From Terasakiella sp. SH-1 (GTDB lineage Bacteria; Pseudomonadota; Alphaproteobacteria; Rhodospirillales; Terasakiellaceae), in assembly GCF_004564135.1 (NCBI RefSeq), contig NZ_CP038255.1:3335501-3399500 (forward strand): a stretch of 64,000 nucleotides of DNA. The letters are read 5' to 3'. Shown here in pieces: positions 1 to 8,487 of this stretch. The position numbers were made by a program, and so were the translations under genes. Position 1 is the stretch's first letter. Each line of letters starts with the position of its first letter. The notes below the pieces were generated by a model. That model was not told the origin of the DNA. It did no database searches and saw only the letters and a program-made list of their open reading frames with translations.

Positions 1-1
1 T

Positions 2-250
2 CTAAGCAAAGAATTTAATTGCTGCCAAAAAACCGCCAAGCGCAAAAATCATAACCCCTGTACGAATGGTAATGCGTTGTTCCATCTGCTGCATCGACAT
101 TTCAAGCTGTTTCAGGTCGTGTTTGGTGGTTAAGTTTTCATCAATCAGACGCGTTTATTCGTTGGCAATTACCTCGGCCTGTGCCTCCGGCATACCCGCT
201 GTCACCAGTTTTTTCACAAATGCGTGTGTATCAAAAATCAAAACACCCAT
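2..250 (-). pseudogene. DUF1640/CCDC90-like small coiled-coil membrane protein, interrupted by an in-frame stop
   Basis: Read on the minus strand from an ATG at 250, an open frame of 82 codons runs to a TAG at 2-4 with one internal TAA at 155-157 (codon 32). The N-terminus (MGVLIFDTHAFVKKL, then TAGMPEAQAEVIANE) is typical of the DUF1640/CCDC90 family. After the stop comes a short coiled coil (TRLIDENLTTKHDLKQLE) and a C-terminal hydrophobic helix (MIFALGGFLAAIKFFA), as expected for a membrane-anchored coiled-coil protein. The frame is intact on both sides, so one CAA-to-TAA change explains the break. Either the gene is newly inactivated, the downstream part restarts at one of its methionines, or there is a base-call error. 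Confidence 0.6.
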
Positions 251-323
251 CCTTTAATCCTTTCATAAATATGGGTGAAAGGACGTGACGGATTTTCCCC
301 CTGCCCCATTCATAGCTTTGTGT

Positions 324-689
324 ATGAAAGATCAAAAACGCAAAGCCTTTTCCTATGGGCAATGGGGGGAAACCCTTGCTTGTCTCTATTTACGGGTCAA
401 AGGCTATCACATTCTCAAACGCAATCTACGCCATCCCCTTGGGGAGATTGATATTCTTGCCAAACGTAGAAATCAGCTGTGTTTTATTGAAGTAAAGTCC
501 CGAAAAAACCGCAGTGATGCCTTAAGTGCGTTAAGCCTCCACCAACAAAAACGTCAGATCAATGCGGCAAAGGCTTTTCTTTCTGGAAACCCGCGCTATT
601 CTACATGTGATATCCGATTCGATTTGATTGCCATTGCCCCCTGGCACTGGCCTGAGCATATTGAAAACGCATGGTGTGAAGGCAAATGA
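324..689 (+). CDS. yraN: YraN/UPF0102 family nuclease-fold protein
   Basis: 121 residues from ATG 324; an in-frame GTG at 285 would add 13 residues but has only an AAAGGA placed too close to it. The UPF0102 core is present: YGQWGETLACLYLRVKGY, then GEIDILA and FIEVKSR, the E/D...ExK pattern of the restriction-endonuclease-like fold. The biochemical role of the family is not settled; it is often linked to DNA processing. The stop codon overlaps the ATG of the following BON lipoprotein (ATGA), so the two are translationally coupled. The yraN-BON-SirB1-gshB order is familiar from Rhodospirillales. Confidence 0.9.
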   Translation: MKDQKRKAFSYGQWGETLACLYLRVKGYHILKRNLRHPLGEIDILAKRRNQLCFIEVKSRKNRSDALSALSLHQQKRQINAAKAFLSGNPRYSTCDIRFDLIAIAPWHWPEHIENAWCEGK

Positions 690-1318
690 GACGTCGTTTA
701 ACTGGACTGGTTCTTGGTGGTTTTTTACTAACATCCTGTACCCCCGTGGGCATGTTGACCTCTCTGGGTACCACTGCGGGCACCTACGCCATGGAAGAAC
801 GCGGCCTGCAAGGGGTCACTGATGACCTGACCTTAAAAGCAGACATTATCACCAAATGGGCCAATGAAGACCTGTCTTACACCACAAACCTTACCGTCAT
901 TGTCTATAATGCCAAAGCCCTGATCATTGGGGCGGTAGAAACAGAAGAACAACGTGCAAAAGCCGTTGCAAAAACATGGGAAGTCACCGGAATTCAGGAC
1001 GTTTTTAACGAAATTATCCTACAAGCCGAATCAGATTTGCAAAATTTTGCCTATGACACCTGGATTGATACCAGCTTGCTGGCTTCTGTGACCTTTGATG
1101 CCCAGATCATGGACATCAACTATCGCTTTGAAACCGAAGGCGGCACAGTTTATCTGATTGGTCTGGCCCAAAGCCCGGCAGAACTCAACCGTTTTATTGC
1201 CCACGCCAAATCCATTTCTTATGTGCGCAAGGTGGTCTCCCATGTGGAAATCAAACCCCGTAAATCCATGTTTAAACAAAACCCCAACAAATTAAGTCTT
1301 AAGCATGAACCTGCCTGA
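686..1318 (+). CDS. BON-domain lipoprotein
   Basis: 210 residues. The N-terminus is a lipoprotein signal (MRRRLTGLVLGGFLLTSC) with lipobox LTSC and the modified cysteine at residue 18. Two BON-like segments follow, about 45-115 (LTLKADIITKWANEDL...VIVYNAKALIIGAVETEEQRAKAV) and 120-195 (ending YVRKVVSHVEI). BON proteins such as OsmY and DolP bind phospholipid at the periplasmic face of the envelope, so an outer-membrane integrity role is inferred. It overlaps yraN by 4 bp and the next gene by 14 bp, forming a tight three-gene unit. Confidence 0.88.
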   Translation: MRRRLTGLVLGGFLLTSCTPVGMLTSLGTTAGTYAMEERGLQGVTDDLTLKADIITKWANEDLSYTTNLTVIVYNAKALIIGAVETEEQRAKAVAKTWEVTGIQDVFNEIILQAESDLQNFAYDTWIDTSLLASVTFDAQIMDINYRFETEGGTVYLIGLAQSPAELNRFIAHAKSISYVRKVVSHVEIKPRKSMFKQNPNKLSLKHEPA

Positions 1319-2150
1319 GCGTCTGATACGGGACCTAAGTGAACTTGCCCATCAAGATGATCACAGCTTTGACGCCCTCAAGGCTGCTTTTCTGGTTTCC
1401 AAAATCCTCAAACCTTCTGCCCGTCTTGAAAGTTACGATAACCAAATCAGTGACATCATCGCCCAGCTGGACAAACGATTTCGCCAGCTTTGTAATTATC
1501 AATCTGTTCTGGAAGCCAAAGTCTCCAGCCTGCAATTAATTTTAAGTCAGGACATGGGGTTTCATGGCGATGAAGATGCCTTTGATGATCTTGATCATTT
1601 AAACCTGTTTAGCGTGCTCGATCATAAATGTGGTACTGCGCTGTCTCTCAGCCTGCTCTATCTACATTGTGCCCAAGCCTGCGGCTGGTCTATTCATGCC
1701 TTGAATTTTCCCGGCTACAGTCTGATTTGTCTGGATGAAAGTAATAAACGCACCATTTTGGACCCGTTTCATGGCTGCGTTGAGATTGATACCTATACCT
1801 TGCGCCAAATGATCAAAGTCATCGGCGGGGCCGAAGCCGAACTGCAACCGGAACTCTATCAAAACCTTAGCCCCAAAACTTTGAGCATGCGCTATATTGC
1901 TTCAATCAAAGCGCATTTCTTGAGATGCCAACAAATTGATAAAGCTCTCGATATCTTGCAAGCCTCCCTTTGTCTTGAGCCCGAATCTGCCGCCTTCTGG
2001 CGCGAAACCGGATTATTACAGGCCCGAACCGGACAACTTGAAGAGGCGATAGACTCTCTTAATGTATCCCTTAAATATACGACAGATGGCGATGCTATTC
2101 GTCATGTCCAACATATTGTGCAGGACCTGGAAAAAAAGACAGAAGATTAA
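1305..2150 (+). CDS. SirB1/transglutaminase-like protein with C-terminal TPR
   Basis: 281 residues. Residues about 40-185 match the SirB1 (Transglut_core2) family: KCGTALSLSLLYLHCAQACG, NFPGYSLICLD and ILDPFHGC. Residues about 195-275 form TPR-like helices (IDKALDILQASLCLEPESAA, then GQLEEAIDSLNVSLKYT). The family resembles transglutaminases, but its enzymatic activity is not established. It overlaps the BON gene by 14 bp and lies upstream of gshB in the order usual for this group of bacteria. Confidence 0.85.
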   Translation: MNLPERLIRDLSELAHQDDHSFDALKAAFLVSKILKPSARLESYDNQISDIIAQLDKRFRQLCNYQSVLEAKVSSLQLILSQDMGFHGDEDAFDDLDHLNLFSVLDHKCGTALSLSLLYLHCAQACGWSIHALNFPGYSLICLDESNKRTILDPFHGCVEIDTYTLRQMIKVIGGAEAELQPELYQNLSPKTLSMRYIASIKAHFLRCQQIDKALDILQASLCLEPESAAFWRETGLLQARTGQLEEAIDSLNVSLKYTTDGDAIRHVQHIVQDLEKKTED

Positions 2151-2342
2151 AGAGTTATATTTCAAGCTCTTATCCCTGCATTCACAAAACCATACGACGA
2201 AAGTCTAATTTTTTGCGTTGCTCCCCCTCATACGGGTGATGTTGGCAGAAGGCATTTTCGATATTTCTCAAAAATACAAAGAACAAATAAGTATAAAAAA
2301 ATGAGGGAACAAAAGTTCTATATATTTTGTTAGGAATAGACC

Positions 2343-2599
2343 ATGCAAGCTCACACAAGCCCCCGCTCACTTACAGAAAAAAAAGACATCCCTTATTCTG
2401 ACTTTGAAGTCTCAATCAGTGAAAACCCCTTTACCAAAGAAAAACGGGAAATTTCCCGAGGCCGTTTTCTCATTTGGGGTGATGTCAAAACAAACGACTG
2501 CCCGGCCTAAAGGGCGTAATTTTTTCCCATCTGCAACTGGCGTATGCCTTCATCTTGATCTATATGTTTGGACAAGACTTAATTTTAGATCGACCTTAA
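2343..2599 (+). pseudogene. small membrane protein gene, probably frameshifted
   Basis: An ATG at 2343, preceded by TTAGGAA about seven bases upstream, opens a 55-codon frame ending at TAA 2508-2510 (MQAHTSPRSL...RGRFLIWGDVKTNDCPA). From about 2483 the +2 frame takes over and reads GLKGVIFSHLQLAYAFIL, then IYMFGQDLILDRP, a clear hydrophobic helix, to a stop at 2597-2599. One extra A in the A-run at 2487-2490 would join the two into an 85-residue protein with a C-terminal membrane segment. The joined gene would end within the ribosome-binding site of gshB, as in a real operon. Family unknown. Alternatives are a base-call error or a genuine 55-residue peptide. Confidence 0.45.
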
Positions 2600-2608
2600 G
2601 GAATTCAC

Positions 2609-3556
2609 ATGTCTTTGCGCGTTGCCATTCAGATGGACCCGATTGACTCTATTGATATTAATGGAGACTCCACCTTCGTTCTTGGCCTGGAAGCTCAAAA
2701 ACGGGGCCATGCACTCTATCATTACCTGCCGCAAGATTTGACAATGGTGGATGGCCGCGTTGTTGCGTATGCCCATCCCATGACCCTGCAACGCGAACAA
2801 AACAATCACTATGAATTTGGCGAAGGACGCTGGATTGACCTGCTTGATGATGTCGATGTGGTGTTGATGCGTCAGGACCCGCCATTTGACATGGCCTATA
2901 TCACCGCAACCCACCTGCTGGAACATGTACATCCCCAAACTCTTGTGGTGAATAACCCGGCAGAAGTGCGCAACGCCCCGGAAAAACTGTTCGTCACCAA
3001 ATTTGCCGACCTGATGCCCCCGACATTAATCACCTGTAACAAGGAACAGATTGATGCTTTCCGGGAAAAACACAAAGACATTATTGTTAAACCGCTGTTT
3101 GGCAATGGCGGGGCAGGTGTTTTCCATATCAAGCCGGGTGATGAGAACCTCAATTCCCTGATTGAAATGTTCTCAGAACTCTATCGTGAACCTGTCATGG
3201 TTCAAGCCTACCTGCCCGATGTGCGCAAAGGTGATAAACGTATTATTCTGGTCGATGGCAAACCTGCTGGTGCGGTAAACCGCATCCCGGCTGAAGGTGA
3301 AGCACGATCTAATCTACATGTCGGTGGGCAAGCTGCCAAAACAGATCTGACCCCGCGTGAACAGGAAATTTGTGAACGCATCGGCCCTGACCTGAAAGCA
3401 CGGGGCATGATCTTTGTCGGTATTGACGTGATTGGTGATTACCTGACAGAAATCAACGTAACATCACCAACAGGTATTCAAGAGATTAACCGCTTCAATG
3501 GTGCCTGTCTGGAAGGTGATATCTGGGACGCTATTGAAAGTAAATTTGAGAAATAA
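2609..3556 (+). CDS. gshB: glutathione synthetase
   Basis: 315 residues, normal length for prokaryotic GshB. It joins gamma-glutamylcysteine and glycine using ATP in the cytoplasm. Family features in order: N-terminal [38 protein letters not shown], the ATP-grasp region with [13 protein letters not shown], then [31 protein letters not shown] and the C-terminal [21 protein letters not shown] lies 6 bp before the ATG. The preceding short gene stops only 9 bp upstream, so co-transcription is likely. Confidence 0.97.
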   Translation: MSLRVAIQMDPIDSIDINGDSTFVLGLEAQKRGHALYHYLPQDLTMVDGRVVAYAHPMTLQREQNNHYEFGEGRWIDLLDDVDVVLMRQDPPFDMAYITATHLLEHVHPQTLVVNNPAEVRNAPEKLFVTKFADLMPPTLITCNKEQIDAFREKHKDIIVKPLFGNGGAGVFHIKPGDENLNSLIEMFSELYREPVMVQAYLPDVRKGDKRIILVDGKPAGAVNRIPAEGEARSNLHVGGQAAKTDLTPREQEICERIGPDLKARGMIFVGIDVIGDYLTEINVTSPTGIQEINRFNGACLEGDIWDAIESKFEK

Positions 3557-3564
3557 AATCATCA

Positions 3565-4494
3565 ATGCCCTATTTTGCCGGCTTTTCTTCCTATCGGGTA
3601 AGTGACCCTGATGGACCTGTCCCTTGTGGGCTTTGGTATCCAACGCACACCAAAGCCCAACAGCTCACACAAGGGGTCTATGACATGCATGTCGCCAAGA
3701 AAGGCGAAATTGCACAAGGGCGCTTTCCCCTGATCATGATATCCCACGGGTCCGGCGGCACCCGGTTTGGTCATTGTAAAACAGCAGAAATGCTGGCTGA
3801 AAACGGCTATATGGTCCTTGCACCGGAACATCCAAAGAATAATTTTTTCGATGACCGTGGTGTCGGTTCCGCCCATACCTACCAATATCGGTCCCGCCAT
3901 ATGAAATCGGCCCTTGATGCCTTTTTAGGCGACCCAACATGGGGGGCTTGTGTTGATCCTCAACGCATTGCCGTTTTTGGTTTTTCCCTTGGCGGCTATA
4001 CGGCACTCACTTGTGTCGGCGCACGCCCCTATGTCAAAGGATTGCGTCAACATATCCGCACAAACCGGGAATTTGACCCGATCTTCAGCGGTTATGAAGT
4101 CATTGTGCGCGATGGTTTTGACGATGATTACCTGCCCACCATGGCTGACCCCCGATATAAAGCCTGCATTGCACTGGCCCCGGTTAGCGGCGGGCTGTTC
4201 CCGAAAGCCAGCCTGCAAGACATCACCTGCCCGATACAAGTTTTCAGGGCGGAACGTGATATGATTTTGCGCAACCCGTTTCACGCCCACGACATTCAAC
4301 AAAACCTCCCCGCAGGGTGTGACTATCATGTCACGCCAAAGGCTGGGCATTTTTCTTATCTCTCCCCGGTTCGTGAAGATGCCAAAGCCACATTGGGGGA
4401 ACTGGCCAACGATGATCCCGGTTTTAATCGCGCCGGGGAGCATGCAAAAATTCATCACTTAATGCTCATTTTTCTGGATAAAGCCCTTTCATAG
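3565..4494 (+). CDS. alpha/beta hydrolase of the dienelactone hydrolase / PAF-acetylhydrolase-like group
   Basis: 309 residues. The alpha/beta hydrolase signatures are the oxyanion-side motif MISHGSGG (about 57-64), the nucleophile elbow GFSLGG (serine at about 135) and a C-terminal KAGHFSYL carrying the catalytic histidine. A probable acid lies in FRAERDMIL. The N-terminus (VSDPDGPVPCGLWYPT) resembles PAF-acetylhydrolase-like predicted dienelactone hydrolases. The substrate cannot be told from sequence. It starts 8 bp after gshB without an obvious ribosome-binding site, so coupled translation is plausible. Confidence 0.85.
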   Translation: MPYFAGFSSYRVSDPDGPVPCGLWYPTHTKAQQLTQGVYDMHVAKKGEIAQGRFPLIMISHGSGGTRFGHCKTAEMLAENGYMVLAPEHPKNNFFDDRGVGSAHTYQYRSRHMKSALDAFLGDPTWGACVDPQRIAVFGFSLGGYTALTCVGARPYVKGLRQHIRTNREFDPIFSGYEVIVRDGFDDDYLPTMADPRYKACIALAPVSGGLFPKASLQDITCPIQVFRAERDMILRNPFHAHDIQQNLPAGCDYHVTPKAGHFSYLSPVREDAKATLGELANDDPGFNRAGEHAKIHHLMLIFLDKALS

Positions 4495-4571
4495 ACAGGG
4501 GCTTCGGGCTACATAAAGCGATAGTAACGCGCATCTGCGCAAGGATGACATCAACCATATAGAAAACAAAA

Positions 4572-5267
4572 ATGATCGGCGCCTTTACAAAATCCTTTGC
4601 CCAACTCCCCGACCCGACCTTTCGAAAAGTCGTATTTATGGGAATATTGGGCGCTTTTATCACCTTCTTGCTGCTGTTTAGTGCCGTAACCGGATTTTTA
4701 TTTGATGCGGTTCTGGTCAATATCCCCTGGGTCGATGTCGCCATTGACTGGCTCGGCTCCATTGCCACAGTGGCTGTCGTCTGGCTGCTGTTTCCCGCTG
4801 TGGCCTCTGTCATTATTGGCTTTTTGCTGGAAGATATCGCCCAGGCAGTTGAAAACAAACATTACCCGGACTTGCCCCCAGCCAATTCCCTGCCTTGGGG
4901 GGAAACATTGGTCGAAGCACTTAAGTTTTCCAGTGTCATGATCCTGCTGAATGTGCTGGCCTTGCCGATTTACATTCTCTTTCCGGCTGTAAACCTGTTG
5001 GTTTTCTATCTCCTTAACGGCTATTTAATAAGTCGGGAGTATTTTGAGCTGGTAGGCCAGCGCCGTGTCGGTGTAAAAAAGGCCAAAGCATTGCGCAAGG
5101 CGTATCAGGGGCGATTACTTATCGCAGGTGCATTGACTGCTTTCCTGTTGACGATTCCTCTGGTAAACCTATTAGCGCCTGTGGTCGGTACGGCCGTGAT
5201 GGTGCATCTTTTTCACAGCTGGCGTCAGGAACCAAAATTTCTGATGCTGGAACAACAAAACCTTTAA
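4572..5267 (+). CDS. EI24/CysZ-like integral membrane protein
   Basis: 231 residues with about four to five membrane segments (VVFMGILGAFITFLLLFSAV, VAVVWLLFPAVASVIIGFLL, VMILLNVLALPIYILFPAV, LIAGALTAFLLTIPLVNLLA). The conserved EI24 features NGYLISREYFELV and a long cytoplasmic loop of basic residues (QRRVGVKKAKALRKAYQGR) are present. CysZ members take up sulfate. Without neighbouring cysteine genes, substrate transfer from CysZ is only a guess. Confidence 0.8.
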   Translation: MIGAFTKSFAQLPDPTFRKVVFMGILGAFITFLLLFSAVTGFLFDAVLVNIPWVDVAIDWLGSIATVAVVWLLFPAVASVIIGFLLEDIAQAVENKHYPDLPPANSLPWGETLVEALKFSSVMILLNVLALPIYILFPAVNLLVFYLLNGYLISREYFELVGQRRVGVKKAKALRKAYQGRLLIAGALTAFLLTIPLVNLLAPVVGTAVMVHLFHSWRQEPKFLMLEQQNL

Positions 5268-5276
5268 GGAGTATGT

Positions 5277-5933
5277 GTGAGTATGTTTGGGCGTAATAAA
5301 GACGGCGACAAAACAACCACCGAAACCAAAGACGCAAAAACCAACCAGCCTGCTGCTGAAAACAGCGCAGAAAAAGTTGAACAATTGCCGCCCCTCAAGC
5401 CATTTTCGGCCAAAGGGTCACATACATCCTCCACCACAACACCACCCAGCAAACCCGCCGTACCCAGTGCGGCTTCAACCGGTTCATCTCCTGGTTATCG
5501 CCCTGATATTGCCGCCCGCCGCCTGATGGATATTCCGGGGGCAACCCCGCGTCGTGGTGATCAACGCACCTATCAGGACCCGCGCACCCTGACAGTGGGC
5601 CGCGAAATCTCCCTGCGTGGTGAAATCACAGCCTGTGAAACCCTGATTGTTGAAGGTCAGGTGGATGCTAAAATCACAGATGCCCGTGTCCTTGATGTGG
5701 CAAATGGTGGGGTGTACACAGGTACCGCCCATGTGGAAGAAGCCTTTATTTCCGGCGTGTTTGACGGCGAACTGTACGCTTATAAAACACTGACGGTCAA
5801 AAGTGGGGGCCGTGTGAAAGGCGATGTGCGTTATGGCCGCATCGTCATTGAAGAAGGTGGTGAGATTGCTGGCTCTATGGCAACGCTCAGCCCTGATGAA
5901 ATTGCCGCTGCACGTAACGAAAACAGCAAATAA
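5277..5933 (+). CDS. bactofilin family polymer-forming protein
   Basis: 218 residues from GTG 5277, which lies 5 bp after AAGGAG; an ATG two codons later is too far from it. About 90 polar, low-complexity residues are followed by a DUF583 bactofilin beta-helix from about 105 to 200: VGREISLRGEITACETLIVE, GVYTGTAHVEEAFISGVFDG, LTVKSGGRVKGDVRYGRIVI. Bactofilins polymerise without nucleotide at the membrane and act in cell shape or polarity. The gene follows the EI24-like gene by 9 bp and precedes a lipoprotein gene by 11 bp, suggesting one transcript. Confidence 0.9.
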   Translation: MSMFGRNKDGDKTTTETKDAKTNQPAAENSAEKVEQLPPLKPFSAKGSHTSSTTTPPSKPAVPSAASTGSSPGYRPDIAARRLMDIPGATPRRGDQRTYQDPRTLTVGREISLRGEITACETLIVEGQVDAKITDARVLDVANGGVYTGTAHVEEAFISGVFDGELYAYKTLTVKSGGRVKGDVRYGRIVIEEGGEIAGSMATLSPDEIAAARNENSK

Positions 5934-5944
5934 AAGCCTTACTC

Positions 5945-6394
5945 ATGAAATGCTTACATCGCGCCGCCTCTGCCCTGTCACTGGGCGGCGTGTTGCTTTT
6001 ATCGGCCTGTGGAAGTTCAAACACACACGACATGTATCGTGACGGTATCGAAACAACCACACCTTCCCCAACGGAGCAGGCTGCACAATCAAACCTGCCG
6101 CCTCAACGGCTTGCCGCCATGAAATCCTTTGGCCTTGATGAAACATCGCAGCCTATCAAACTGGTCGGCATGTCTTCTTTTGACGTCAAACAAGTCTTGG
6201 GCGACCCTAGTTTCGTGCGAAAAGACAACGGGGTCGAAATTTGGCAGTATCGCCATGAAGATTGCATTTTAGACCTGTTTCTTTACGAAGACCGCCGGGG
6301 CCTGTCTGTTGATCACAGTGAATTACGCGGCCCGGAACTGGATCAAAATGGCCAGCCCAGCTGCTTTCAGACCATCTTGATGGGTCAAAGCTGA
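5945..6394 (+). CDS. small lipoprotein with an SmpA/BamE-like region
   Basis: 149 residues. Lipoprotein signal with lipobox LSAC and acylated cysteine at about residue 22. A Ser/Thr/Pro linker is followed by a compact domain (LVGMSSFDVKQVLGDPSFVR, VEIWQYRHEDCILDLFLYED). The pattern of a short helix, then GDP..R.., then WQY resembles the BamE/SmpA fold, but it is not a confident family match. The stop overlaps the ATG of the following permease gene (TGATG), so it is probably co-translated with it. Confidence 0.75.
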   Translation: MKCLHRAASALSLGGVLLLSACGSSNTHDMYRDGIETTTPSPTEQAAQSNLPPQRLAAMKSFGLDETSQPIKLVGMSSFDVKQVLGDPSFVRKDNGVEIWQYRHEDCILDLFLYEDRRGLSVDHSELRGPELDQNGQPSCFQTILMGQS

Positions 6395-7725
6395 TGCGCA
6401 GTTGGTTTGAGGCGTCGAAAATCTATTTTGATAAACGTGTCCTCGCCATTCTGTTTCTGGGTTTTTCAAGTGGCCTGCCTCTTTTATTGGTTTATGGCAC
6501 TTTGTCCTATTGGCTAGGCGTGGAAGGTGTTTCCCTTGCCACCATCGGCTTTTTCTCGCTGGCCCGCCTGCCTTATACCTTCAAATTCCTGTGGGCTCCG
6601 CTGATTGACCAGCTGCGTCTGCCCCTTTTTGCCAAACTGATCGGTCATCGCCGCAGTTGGGCCTTACTTTCCCAAGCTTGTCTCATGGCCTCCATTGTGG
6701 GTCTTGGTCATTCCAGTCCGGCTGAAACCCCTGAAATAACCGCCCTTTTTGCCGTGCTTGTGGCCTTTTTCTCCGCCACGCAAGATATTTTGATTGATGC
6801 CTATCGCATTGAATTGCTCAAAGACGATGAACAAGGCGCAGGGGCTGCCATGTACGTCAATGGCTACCGCTTGGGTATGTTAATCGCGGGTGCTGTAGCC
6901 ATTGGCCTGTCAGACTGGGTGTCCTGGCCGTTGGTTTACACCCTTATGGGCGGTCTTATCGCTATCGGAATGATCACCATTTTGCTCAACCGGGAACCGG
7001 AAAACCTGGCGGCACAAGCCCAGAAACAAGAACGTGACCAACATTGTGAAGAACTGATCCAGAAAGGCAAAGCCCGCTGGCTGGCGTCCCTGATTGCCAA
7101 TATCAATATCGCCGTTATTCATCCCTTTAAGGATTTCATGACCCGTGCAGGCTGGCTCTGGATCTTGGTCTTTATTGTTCTTTATAAAATGGGCGAAGCC
7201 ATGCTCGGGGCAATGGCAAATCCATTTTACTATCAGATCGGTTTTAGCGGGACTGAAATTGCCTCAGTCACCAAGGTCTTTGGACTGGCAGCAACCATTA
7301 TTGGCGGTATGATCGGTGGCATTGTGGTTTATCGCTACGGTGTCATGCGCGCCCTGCTTTATTGCGGGGTCGTACAGATGTTATCGACCCTGCTTTTTGC
7401 CATTCAGGCCGAAGTGGGTCACAATATCCCCATGCTTATGGTCGCCATTTCTGGGGAAAATGTCACTGCAGGCATGGCCACCACCGCCTTTGTCGCCTAT
7501 CTGTCTTCCCAATGTAATACGGCCTATACCGCCACCCAATATGCCTTACTCAGTTCATTCATGGCTATCCCGCGTGATATGTTTGCCGCCTTGTCCGGTA
7601 TTTTGGCTGAAATGGTCGGCTGGACCTGGTTCTTTATCGCCTGTTCAACCATTGCCGCACCCGCCTTGATTTTGCTGGTTTGGATGATCAAGAGGTATGA
7701 CCAAAGCAATGAGAATCCTGCTTGA
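6394..7725 (+). CDS. AmpG-like muropeptide permease (MFS)
   Basis: 443 residues with about twelve membrane segments. The AmpG-type start is clear: FLGFSSGLPLLLVYGTLSYW, then LPYTFKFLWAPLIDQLRLP and SATQDILIDAYRIELL. These motifs separate AmpG-like transporters from other MFS members. AmpG imports anhydro-muropeptides for cell-wall recycling; that role is inferred from the family. A long hydrophilic stretch (EPENLAAQAQKQERDQHCEE) forms the central cytoplasmic loop. The bactofilin, lipoprotein and wall-recycling genes form an envelope-related run. Confidence 0.88.
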   Translation: MRSWFEASKIYFDKRVLAILFLGFSSGLPLLLVYGTLSYWLGVEGVSLATIGFFSLARLPYTFKFLWAPLIDQLRLPLFAKLIGHRRSWALLSQACLMASIVGLGHSSPAETPEITALFAVLVAFFSATQDILIDAYRIELLKDDEQGAGAAMYVNGYRLGMLIAGAVAIGLSDWVSWPLVYTLMGGLIAIGMITILLNREPENLAAQAQKQERDQHCEELIQKGKARWLASLIANINIAVIHPFKDFMTRAGWLWILVFIVLYKMGEAMLGAMANPFYYQIGFSGTEIASVTKVFGLAATIIGGMIGGIVVYRYGVMRALLYCGVVQMLSTLLFAIQAEVGHNIPMLMVAISGENVTAGMATTAFVAYLSSQCNTAYTATQYALLSSFMAIPRDMFAALSGILAEMVGWTWFFIACSTIAAPALILLVWMIKRYDQSNENPA

Positions 7726-7750
7726 AAAAGGCAGTTTTCTTGGCTAGAGT
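7722..7750 (+). promoter_or_regulatory. sigma-70-type promoter for ppa
   Basis: TTGAAA at 7722-7727 and TAGAGT at 7745-7750 are separated by 17 bp. The site lies at the stop codon of the AmpG-like gene, 63 bp before the pyrophosphatase start, so ppa likely has its own transcript. Confidence 0.5.
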
Positions 7751-7812
7751 GCGCCTGCAAAGTTTGTAGGGGGTCGCATATTGGGGCTCCGCATAAAGTG
7801 TGAGGAAAATCC

Positions 7813-8337
7813 ATGGATATCAAAAAGATTCCAGTTGGCGACGCACCTGAGTCCGTCAACGTAATCATCGAAGTTTCTGCCGGTGCAGCTCCGGTAAAAT
7901 ATGAATTCGACAAAGACAGCGGCGCGATCTTCGTTGACCGCTTTGTGCACACACCGATGCACTATCCGGCAAACTACGGCTTCATTCCGCACACACTGTC
8001 TGATGACGGCGACCCGGTAGACGTTTTGGTTCTCGCACCGGAAAGCATCATTCCAGGCGCAGTTATCGCTGCACGCCCGATCGGCGTTCTGATGATGGAA
8101 GATGACGGCGGCATGGACGAAAAAGTTCTGGCGGTTCCGACTGACAAAATGCACCCGATGTATTCTGATGTGAAAACACACACAGACCTGCCGGAAATCG
8201 TTCTGTCCCAAATCGCACACTTCTTCGAGCACTATAAAGACCTCGAAAAAGGCAAATGGGTTAAGATCATGGGTTGGGAAGGCGCTGAAAAAGCCAAACA
8301 ACTGATCACAGAAGGTGTTGAGCGCGCAAACGGCTAA
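7813..8337 (+). CDS. ppa: inorganic pyrophosphatase
   Basis: 174 residues, standard for a type I soluble pyrophosphatase. Family signature [10 protein letters not shown] (metal-binding aspartates) with upstream [14 protein letters not shown] and [10 protein letters not shown]. It hydrolyses pyrophosphate and so drives biosynthetic reactions. Synonymous sites are unusually C-rich and uniform compared with neighbours, as in highly expressed genes. It stands alone between its own promoter and a strong terminator. Confidence 0.97.
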   Translation: MDIKKIPVGDAPESVNVIIEVSAGAAPVKYEFDKDSGAIFVDRFVHTPMHYPANYGFIPHTLSDDGDPVDVLVLAPESIIPGAVIAARPIGVLMMEDDGGMDEKVLAVPTDKMHPMYSDVKTHTDLPEIVLSQIAHFFEHYKDLEKGKWVKIMGWEGAEKAKQLITEGVERANG

Positions 8338-8373
8338 GGCCCAGACGCAGCATAAACGCTGATCCAGTTAAAA

Positions 8374-8406
8374 AGCCCGGTAGTTCCAAACTACCGGGCT
8401 TTTTTT
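8374..8406 (+). terminator. rho-independent terminator of ppa
   Basis: Perfect 10-bp stem AGCCCGGTAG / CTACCGGGCT with a 7-nt loop followed by a run of seven T. Confidence 0.92.
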
Positions 8407-8414
8407 ATATTTAT

Positions 8415-8482
8415 GTCATTTCCAACTTGATTGGGAATCTCCGTCCCGCTTGAAAAAGGGCTCCGCTTTCACAAAAGCGACT
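8415..8482. repeat. composite palindromic intergenic repeat, copy b
   Basis: Begins GTCATTTCCAACTTGATTGG and continues to a GC-rich half ending near GCTTTCACAAAAGCGAC. Same two-module layout as copies at 27332, 29548, 30790, 38975 and 60074. Confidence 0.65.
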
Positions 8483-8487
8483 TTACT

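Noticed and set aside
2182-2370. 62-codon minus-strand open frame in the gap before gshB
   Set aside because: Overlaps the start of the better-supported small plus-strand gene, and no ribosome-binding site or homologous feature is seen.
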